A stretch of DNA of 34,503 nucleotides from Sediminibacterium ginsengisoli (GTDB lineage: Bacteria; Bacteroidota; Bacteroidia; Chitinophagales; Chitinophagaceae). Location of the stretch: contig CALPLN020000003.1 in assembly GCA_943324415.2 (NCBI GenBank), positions 1-34,503 on the forward strand, in the 5' to 3' direction. The notes under the pieces were generated by a model. That model was not told the DNA's origin. It was given only the letters and a program-made list of their open reading frames with translations, and did not search any database. Below are positions 27,866 to 34,503 of the stretch, piece after piece. The stretch's first letter is position 1; each line of letters opens with the position of its first letter. The position numbers were made by a program, and so were the translations under genes.

Positions 27866-29944
27866 TTAGATCCCTGGATGATACACTCGCTCTGCTTTTT
27901 GAAGTACTTCTGTTTTATCTAAGGTCATTCTTTTTAGTTGTTGCGATTGATACATGGCTCTTTGGTCGTTATAATGCTTGTCCCCTTGATTATAACTTGC
28001 ACCAAAAGTATTGACTGTTTCGATTAAAGGCAATCCTCCGTTTTTAGGGAATTTTACAAATCCAATATAAGCATCACCACTATTCATTTTTCTTTTGTCT
28101 TTACCAAATGGCTCAGACATGACTGCGGCCAATACATCTGGCATACCTCCTTGTGGCCAGTTTTCCTTTCCTCTCACCAATCGCTGTACATCGCCTAATG
28201 TTAAATCCGTTCTGCCATAGTTTGTCTGCAAAAAGTCAAAAATAATTTGATACACTTTTACTGCTTCCTCAATGGTTAACTTGTCATTCTTGCGACCTTC
28301 CATTACAAGCGGCACATTATAGTAAGCTAAATTATAGATTAATGCACCCTTACTTTCTGCCACTGCATTGTGGTCCCAATTTTTTAATGTGCTTATGATA
28401 GACGCTAATTGAGGATGTTTATTTTCATCCACCATGAAGATTGAATCTGCATTGAAGCCATAAGGAAACAAGATTGTATTTGGAAGTTGGCGATCAAACT
28501 TAATGCGCTTGATATCGTCGTAACTGATTTTATCAAGCTGATCGATTAAATCTTTAGCACGTCTGCTTCTATTGTCATGATAAGTTTCATATCCATCATT
28601 CACGTCAAAATCGTTTGGATTTAAATTGTCAGCTTCACTACTTGCCAAGAAAGGAGAGTGGTTGGCATTGAACAAATAACCGCTTTTTGGATTCAACATT
28701 TGCGGCAAGGCGCTTAGTGGTTTAAATTGATTCCATAAGGTTGCGGTCGTATTGCCTGGAAGAGTACTGCTCCAGTGATAGCTGGTATCCTTATTGCGAT
28801 AGGGCATTTTTCCATTGGAAATATAAAAAATATTGTCCCCCTTATCGGCATACATAATATTAAACATAGGCAGGTGGTTCTGCTCCAGTGCACCTTTAAA
28901 TTCTGTAAAATTAGTCGCCCTATTCATTGCGTACCACTGCTGCAATGCTCCCGCATCCATGAGCGCTGGCAAGCGCATCGAAAAATATTCCCCATTTGGT
29001 GTGGCCACTGTTGGTCCATAAATAGACTGGTAAGCTGTCTTGAAAATTGGAAAAGGAATGCCTTTGATATTTAATTTGATTTTTCGTTTTTCTAATTTCA
29101 ACCAGTTTCCGTCTACTTTATATTCACCTGGATGTGACTTACTCGTTTCTAATTGATAGATGTCTATCTTGTCTTGAAAATTAACCGTATGCGCCCAACT
29201 TAAATTGGGCGTGACGCCATGAAAAATTAACGGTGCTCCAGGAAACAATCCGCCTAAAATATTCCAACCTTCTTCACTTTGTAAATGTGCTTCGTAAAAT
29301 GCAGTTGGCCCTTCAATAGGCTGGTGTGCATTAATGACCAACATGGTTTCGCCTGATGCTGATTTATTCGCATTAATTGCAAATGCATTACTGCCCTCAC
29401 CAGTGAATCCCTCTAATTTTGGAATGGTGCCGTTTAAAATTTTAGGCAACGCCTTGTCTACCCCACAAAATATGGCCACCGAAAATGCAGTTGAAGCTAA
29501 ATAATCTTCGATACTTATTGGGAACACGTGTTTGTTCAACACCTTGTCTGGATGGGCTTTTGCATAAGCTTCCAAACCCAACAAATAGCCTTTCACTAGT
29601 TGTATCAACTTGGGGTCAAATTGATTCATTTGAGCAAGTACAGTTGCTTTTGTATTCAATAATCCAAAAACAAAATCGATCGGTGCGCCTTTTTTACCAA
29701 GATAGGTGGCCACTTTACCCTTTCCAGTAAGGATCAACGTTTGCATCGTAGTAAAATCATCTTCTGCATGTGCCCATGCAAGACCGTATGCCACTTCGGG
29801 ATCGGTAGGTGCAAAAATATGGGGCACACCGAAGCTATCTCTAGCAATGTTAATCTGCTCTGTACGAATGATTGGAGGATTGGTGTATTGACTAGAAGCA
29901 AATTGCACCATTAGGGTACATAAGGCAAGTAAAAATAAGCGCAT
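27866..29944 (-). CDS. Penicillin acylase / acyl-homoserine-lactone acylase-like Ntn hydrolase, secreted; likely start MRLFLL at 29944
   Basis: 'GEGSNAFAINANKSASGETMLVINAHQP' (Ser nucleophile context), 'YEAHLQSEEGWNILGGLFPGAPLIFHGVTPNLSWAHTVN', signal peptide MRLFLLALCTLMVQFASSQ. Confidence 0.9.
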   Translation of the reverse strand: MRLFLLALCTLMVQFASSQYTNPPIIRTEQINIARDSFGVPHIFAPTDPEVAYGLAWAHAEDDFTTMQTLILTGKGKVATYLGKKGAPIDFVFGLLNTKATVLAQMNQFDPKLIQLVKGYLLGLEAYAKAHPDKVLNKHVFPISIEDYLASTAFSVAIFCGVDKALPKILNGTIPKLEGFTGEGSNAFAINANKSASGETMLVINAHQPIEGPTAFYEAHLQSEEGWNILGGLFPGAPLIFHGVTPNLSWAHTVNFQDKIDIYQLETSKSHPGEYKVDGNWLKLEKRKIKLNIKGIPFPIFKTAYQSIYGPTVATPNGEYFSMRLPALMDAGALQQWYAMNRATNFTEFKGALEQNHLPMFNIMYADKGDNIFYISNGKMPYRNKDTSYHWSSTLPGNTTATLWNQFKPLSALPQMLNPKSGYLFNANHSPFLASSEADNLNPNDFDVNDGYETYHDNRSRRAKDLIDQLDKISYDDIKRIKFDRQLPNTILFPYGFNADSIFMVDENKHPQLASIISTLKNWDHNAVAESKGALIYNLAYYNVPLVMEGRKNDKLTIEEAVKVYQIIFDFLQTNYGRTDLTLGDVQRLVRGKENWPQGGMPDVLAAVMSEPFGKDKRKMNSGDAYIGFVKFPKNGGLPLIETVNTFGASYNQGDKHYNDQRAMYQSQQLKRMTLDKTEVLQKAERVYHPGI

Positions 29945-30056
29945 AATAGTATGGGTTAAAGAGAACAAGTAAATTTGGATACTTACAAAGTGCAATCTAT
30001 GAAAATTAAATTAAGCATGATAAAACAAAAAACTACTAAAATTTGTTTTAACTTAT

Positions 30057-32369
30057 ATGATGCTTAAAAATACTGGATTATACTTTTCATTTCTTTTATT
30101 GTTCCTTGCTGTGTCCCTATCTGCACAAGAAAAAATGGTCATCAATGGAAGTATAAGAGATCAACAAACAGGAGAATCACTGATCAGGGCCGCCATAAAA
30201 ATCAACGAAATACCGGGTCTGGGTGTGCTCTCTAATGAATATGGATTTTATGCCCTTGCTCTCCCTAGCGGAAAGTATACGATTACGGTTTCGCAAATAG
30301 GGTATGAAAAGCTCCAACAACAAGTCGATCTTAAAGCAAATTTAAGCTTGACGCTCTATTTAATACCAACTACGTCCCTAAAAGAAGTAGTGGTAGAGAG
30401 TAGTAAAAAAAATGACAACCTTTTAAAACCTCAGATGGGAACAGAGACCCTTAATTTAAACGCCATCAGAAAAGTGCCTGTTATTTTTGGTGAAAAAGAT
30501 ATTTTAAAAACATTACAACTACTTCCTGGCGTTAAATCTGCTGGAGAGGGCAATAGTGGCTTTTATGTCAGAGGCGGAGGTGCCGACCAAAATTTAATTT
30601 TATTAGACGAAGCCCCTGTATACAATGCTTCTCACTTGCTTGGGTTTTTTAGTACTTTCAACAGTGATGCCATTAAGGATGCCACCCTAATTAAAGGAAA
30701 CGGCCCTGCGCAATATGGGGGCAGGTTGTCCTCTGTTTTAGATGTCAAAATGAAAGAAGGCAACAACCAAGATTTTAATGTAAATGGGGGATTAGGCCTT
30801 ATAAGTAGTAGACTAAGTGTTGAAGGGCCATTGCAAAAAGACAAGTCCTCTTTTATTGTTTCTGGGAGAAGAACTTATGCTGATATTTTCTTGCGCGCAT
30901 CAGAAGAATTTAAAGATAATATTTTGTACTTCTATGATTTAAACATGAAGGCCAATTATAAAATTGACGAAAAGAATAAGTTATTTATTTCTGGTTATTT
31001 TGGGAAAGATGAATTGGGGCTTGGAGATTCGTTTGGTATCAATTGGGGAAATAAAACAGGAACCATTAGGTGGAATCGCATTCTGTCCAATAAACTATTT
31101 TTGAACACATCATTCATTTATAGTGACTATAATTATAATGTTCAACTTAAAAATGGAGCCACTAATTTTAATGTGAACTCTAATATTAAGGATCTTAACT
31201 TAAAACAAGATTATAGTTTTTATGTCAATCCAAAAAACACGCTTAGGTTTGGATTTAATAGCATTCTACACACGATAACTCCAAGCACATTTAGTGGAAC
31301 GGTGATTAATAGCAATCCGAAAGCCGGAAGAAATGGACTTGAAAACGCAATTTATATAAGTAATTATTATAAGCCAAACGACGACCTTAGTGTAGATTAC
31401 GGAATGCGTCTCTCTGCATACAGTTTAATGGGTGGAGATGAATATGTTATTTATGAAAACGACCTCATTAAAAATAAAATAAAGTTAGACAAAAATAATT
31501 TTGGGAAAACCTATCTGAACCCAGAGCCAAGAATTACCGCCAATTATCGTTTAGCAGAACAAGTAAGCATCAAAGCGGGTTATGCGCGAAATGTGCAGCA
31601 TCTTCATTTACTAAGTAATTCAACAGCCTCAAGTCCGTCTGATCAGTGGATAGGCAATTCCTATAATATTCAACCAGAAATTGCTGATCAAATTAGCCTA
31701 GGTTATGTTCAAGGATTTCAAAAAAATAATTTTGAACTAAGTACCGAATTGTATTTTAAAAATTTACAAAATCAACTAGACTATAAAGATGGAGCAGAAA
31801 TAAATACCCTTGCAGATATTGAATCTGCCCTTTTATATGGAATAGGTCGAGCCTATGGCATTGAATTGTTATTTAAGAAAAAAGAGGGCGTCTTGACAGG
31901 ATGGATAAGCTATACCTTGTCTAAAACGGAAAGGAAAATTAATGGCATCAACCAAAACAACTGGTATAATGCAAAACAAGACAGAACACATGACTTGTCT
32001 ATAGTGGGTGTGTACACAATTAATTCAAGCTGGTCTGTCTCTAGTGTGTTTGTATTCAACACCGGAGATGCGGTCACTTTTCCAACAGGTAAGTATTTGA
32101 TTCAAGGTCAGACATTATACCAATACGCTTCTAGAAACGCAAATCGTATGCCCTCAAATCACAGGATGGACCTGAGTGTGACTTATGATAAAAAAAGAAA
32201 AAAAAGAATTCAAGAATCCTGGAACTTTAGTTTGTATAATGTCTATGGAAGAGAAAACGCTTACCAAATTAATTTTCAAGAAGACCCAAAAGATGCAAGT
32301 AGGACGCAGGTCATACAAACGTCCTTGTTTAGATGGGTGCCTAGTATTACCTATCAATTTAAATTTTAA
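30057..32369 (+). CDS. TonB-dependent receptor with N-terminal carboxypeptidase-like regulatory domain
   Basis: 'INGSIRDQQTGESLIRAAIKINE...YEKLQQQVDL', 'LKEVVVESSKK', plug 'GFYVRGGGADQNLILLDEAPVYNASHLLGFFSTFN'. Confidence 0.93.
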   Translation: MMLKNTGLYFSFLLLFLAVSLSAQEKMVINGSIRDQQTGESLIRAAIKINEIPGLGVLSNEYGFYALALPSGKYTITVSQIGYEKLQQQVDLKANLSLTLYLIPTTSLKEVVVESSKKNDNLLKPQMGTETLNLNAIRKVPVIFGEKDILKTLQLLPGVKSAGEGNSGFYVRGGGADQNLILLDEAPVYNASHLLGFFSTFNSDAIKDATLIKGNGPAQYGGRLSSVLDVKMKEGNNQDFNVNGGLGLISSRLSVEGPLQKDKSSFIVSGRRTYADIFLRASEEFKDNILYFYDLNMKANYKIDEKNKLFISGYFGKDELGLGDSFGINWGNKTGTIRWNRILSNKLFLNTSFIYSDYNYNVQLKNGATNFNVNSNIKDLNLKQDYSFYVNPKNTLRFGFNSILHTITPSTFSGTVINSNPKAGRNGLENAIYISNYYKPNDDLSVDYGMRLSAYSLMGGDEYVIYENDLIKNKIKLDKNNFGKTYLNPEPRITANYRLAEQVSIKAGYARNVQHLHLLSNSTASSPSDQWIGNSYNIQPEIADQISLGYVQGFQKNNFELSTELYFKNLQNQLDYKDGAEINTLADIESALLYGIGRAYGIELLFKKKEGVLTGWISYTLSKTERKINGINQNNWYNAKQDRTHDLSIVGVYTINSSWSVSSVFVFNTGDAVTFPTGKYLIQGQTLYQYASRNANRMPSNHRMDLSVTYDKKRKKRIQESWNFSLYNVYGRENAYQINFQEDPKDASRTQVIQTSLFRWVPSITYQFKF

Positions 32370-32371
32370 TC

Positions 32372-33166
32372 ATGTTTAAAAAATACATTTATTGCTCATT
32401 GCTATTTTTTGGTTTAAGTGCGTGTAAAAAAGAAATCACCCTTCCATTAGATATGAATCAATCCATGCTTGTAATTGATGCCGTGATAACAGACGAGATG
32501 GGTCCGTATTATGTTAAACTTAACAGATCATTGGCCGTTACCGATGCGGCTACTTTTCCGGGAGTTGTCAATGCGATGGTGGTCATCAAAGATAATTTTG
32601 GACAAATAGACACACTCAATCACACAAAAAATGGACTCTATCTTACTAACAAAATAAAAGGTGTGTATGGACGAACCTATTTTTTAGAAGTGCTAGTTGA
32701 TGGAAATAAATATACAGCCCAATCGACCATGCCTCAAAAAGTAGTTCTAGATAGTTTACGAATAAATACTTTTAATATCAATGGCACTATACGGTATAGC
32801 GTCATTCCTGTATATGAAGACCCGATTTCATTAGGCAACAGTTATCGTTTTATTCAGAAAATTAATGACACATTAGATAAAACATTTCATGTTTTTAATG
32901 ATAATTTAAATAACGGAAAAGTGAATCAACGACCACTAAGAGGCGGTACGGACTCGCTAGAAGTAAAATTGAACGACCTAGTTGCTGTAGAAATGCAATG
33001 TATCACGAGGGAAACCTATTTATATTATTATACCCTAAATCAACAAAGTGGTGCTGGACCTGGTGGCGGGACAACCCCATCCAATCCTCCCTCCAATTTG
33101 ATTGGTGGTGCCCTTGGACTTTTTTCTGCGCATACCGTTCAAAAAAGAGGAATCAATATTAAATAA
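32372..33166 (+). CDS. DUF4249-type lipoprotein
   Basis: Lipobox 'LLFFGLSACKKEITLPLD', then 'SMLVIDAVITDEMGPYYVKLNRSL'. It starts 3 nt after the TonB receptor stop. Confidence 0.87.
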   Translation: MFKKYIYCSLLFFGLSACKKEITLPLDMNQSMLVIDAVITDEMGPYYVKLNRSLAVTDAATFPGVVNAMVVIKDNFGQIDTLNHTKNGLYLTNKIKGVYGRTYFLEVLVDGNKYTAQSTMPQKVVLDSLRINTFNINGTIRYSVIPVYEDPISLGNSYRFIQKINDTLDKTFHVFNDNLNNGKVNQRPLRGGTDSLEVKLNDLVAVEMQCITRETYLYYYTLNQQSGAGPGGGTTPSNPPSNLIGGALGLFSAHTVQKRGINIK

Positions 33167-33216
33167 AAAAACCCTCAAGTTTCGTTGAAGGGAGATCTAT
33201 AATTGAGTAGAAAAGT

Positions 33217-33250
33217 AAAAGCCTTGTAAGTTTAAACTTACAAGGCTTTT
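33217..33250. terminator. Bidirectional intrinsic terminator (perfect 34-bp palindrome) for tRNA-Phe
   Basis: aaaagccttgtaagtttaaacttacaaggctttt, 9 nt beyond the tRNA 3' end (33260). Confidence 0.88.
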
Positions 33251-33259
33251 GATTTTTTG

Positions 33260-33332
33260 TGGCACCACCCGGGCTCGAACCGGGGACACAAGGATTTTCA
33301 GTCCTTTGCTCTACCAACTGAGCTACAGCGCC
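33260..33332 (-). tRNA. tRNA-Phe (anticodon GAA)
   Basis: Minus strand: GGCGCTGTAGCTCAGTTGGTAGAGCAAAGGACTGAAAATCCTTGTGTCCCCGGTTCGAGCCCGGGTGGTGCCA. Cloverleaf is consistent (D arm, GGACT-GAA-AATCC anticodon arm, CCCGG-TTCGAGC-CCGGG T arm). CCA is not encoded after the discriminator. Confidence 0.97.
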
Positions 33333-33375
33333 ATCGGATTTACATCCATCCAAACAAATTGCTTTGTTCGGGGAG

Positions 33376-33406
33376 CAAATATAAGCAGACCGACCTTAAA
33401 TAGCAA
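33376..33406 (-). promoter_or_regulatory. Bacteroidota sigma-factor (TTG / TAnnTTTG) promoter for tRNA-Phe
   Basis: Minus strand TTG (33406-33404), 20-nt spacer, TATATTTG (33383-33376), about 43 nt upstream of the tRNA 5' end. Confidence 0.75.
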
Positions 33407-33532
33407 AAAATTGGGGTTGTTTATTGAAAATCAATGGAATTGGAAGGAATGAGACTCAATTCGACTTTCTTATGTGTTTTCAGGCTTTTATACTAGCGAG
33501 ACAGTAAACGAGACAGATACAAACTATCAATC

Positions 33533-34503
33533 ATGTTTACCGAACCAACCATTTACAACCCCAATGACATCCAAAAGCGAGCATTTGTTCAATCCTATAT
33601 CAATGGGAAAAGATTCAGATTCTACACTGGAAAGAGTTTACAAATCACCTGCTTCCCTAACGAACAAACGGTCTTTAAAGACCGATCTAGGGAGATTAGG
33701 AGGCTTTCGCGTCACCTTAACAATCTACTTGAGAAGGGATGGTTACCCACAGATGAAGTAGACAAAATAGCACCTGAATTGCCCATAAAAGAAGCATTAG
33801 AAATGGTGTTAAATTTGGTCTGCTCGGGGGCATATAGCAAACTTTATGAAAGGGATATCATTAAAATAATTCAACAGCTTCAAGCGTTTCTTATATCTAG
33901 AAATCAACTAGGCTATATTGGGGCAATAAAGAGTAAAGATTTGGAGGCATTTCTATCTCAATTTAAAAGTTCTGGTACTTATTACATGAATAAGAGACGA
34001 ACCCTTTCTTCTGTTTTTAGCATTTTAAATAAGCAAGGATATATTGAAAATAATCCCGTTATACAAACCACTAAGTTAAAAACTAAGGCTTTACTTCATG
34101 CTCCATATGAACCAGAATACCTTGCTAAAGTTTTCTCACACTTAAAAATCAATCAACCAAAATTATACCTATGTGGATTACTCATGTATGGGTGTTTCTT
34201 AAGACCGCATCAGGAAATAAGGTTGTTAAAAAGGGGCGATTTTTCTGACACACTTGAAACAATCTCACTTGATGGATCATCCAACAAGACGGGTAATATT
34301 CGAATCGTAAGAGTACCCTCCTTTATTATTAAAGAACTAAATGCATTAGGAATTCATTCACTGAATGACAACATTAATATATTTAGTAATGCCCCCGAGC
34401 CGCTCAACGAATCCTATTTTAATCTATTATGGTCAAGATCAAAAGTTAAGATGAAACAATTAGGACTAATAAAAGACAATCAAACGCTTTATAGTTTTAG
34501 ACA
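33533..34503 (+). CDS. Partial tyrosine recombinase/phage-type integrase (3' end outside the window)
   Basis: ATG at 33533 opens a frame with no stop to the window end: MFTEPTIYNPNDIQKRAFVQSYINGKRFRFYTG... It carries 'LLMYGCFLRPHQEIRLLKRGDF' (box I Arg), 'SSNKTGNIRIVRVP' (beta-hairpin Lys) and ends at 'TLYSFR[H]' (start of box II). It is not in the supplied ORF track. Confidence 0.88.
   Translation, partial: MFTEPTIYNPNDIQKRAFVQSYINGKRFRFYTGKSLQITCFPNEQTVFKDRSREIRRLSRHLNNLLEKGWLPTDEVDKIAPELPIKEALEMVLNLVCSGAYSKLYERDIIKIIQQLQAFLISRNQLGYIGAIKSKDLEAFLSQFKSSGTYYMNKRRTLSSVFSILNKQGYIENNPVIQTTKLKTKALLHAPYEPEYLAKVFSHLKINQPKLYLCGLLMYGCFLRPHQEIRLLKRGDFSDTLETISLDGSSNKTGNIRIVRVPSFIIKELNALGIHSLNDNINIFSNAPEPLNESYFNLLWSRSKVKMKQLGLIKDNQTLYSFR

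Noticed and set aside
33474-33761. 95-aa ORF in the track
   Set aside because: Overlaps the tyrosine recombinase in another frame; the recombinase frame continues to the window end and has catalytic motifs.

Overview
This is a Bacteroidota-type window, most like Chitinophagaceae. The assignment rests on SusC/SusD, DUF4249 and signal-peptide style, on a TTG-N20-TATATTTG promoter, and on AT richness. No database search was run. About 20 convincing protein-coding genes are visible. Most encode secreted or outer-membrane hydrolases and receptors: M14 carboxypeptidase, Tat-exported M24 peptidase, gamma-glutamyltransferase-like protein, N-acyl-D-amino-acid deacylase-like amidohydrolase, SGNH hydrolase, NAGPA-type phosphodiester glycosidase, SusC/SusD pair, BNR/sortilin-like Asp-box protein, class-A-beta-lactamase-like serine hydrolase, penicillin/AHL acylase-like Ntn hydrolase, and TonB receptor plus DUF4249 lipoprotein. 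The main highlight is a light-harvesting locus at 8952-10652. It holds a proteorhodopsin-family proton pump with D87/T91/E98, M95 at the spectral-tuning position, K225, and a glycine (G141) where a carotenoid-antenna fenestration would be. It is followed by a Brp/Blh beta-carotene dioxygenase, and a strong intrinsic terminator lies between the two genes. A tRNA-Phe(GAA) gene with a textbook Bacteroidota promoter sits near the right end. It is followed by a tyrosine recombinase that runs off the window and is absent from the supplied ORF track. Three loop-less, perfectly palindromic terminators occupy convergent intergenic gaps. No CRISPR array, rRNA or IS element was seen.
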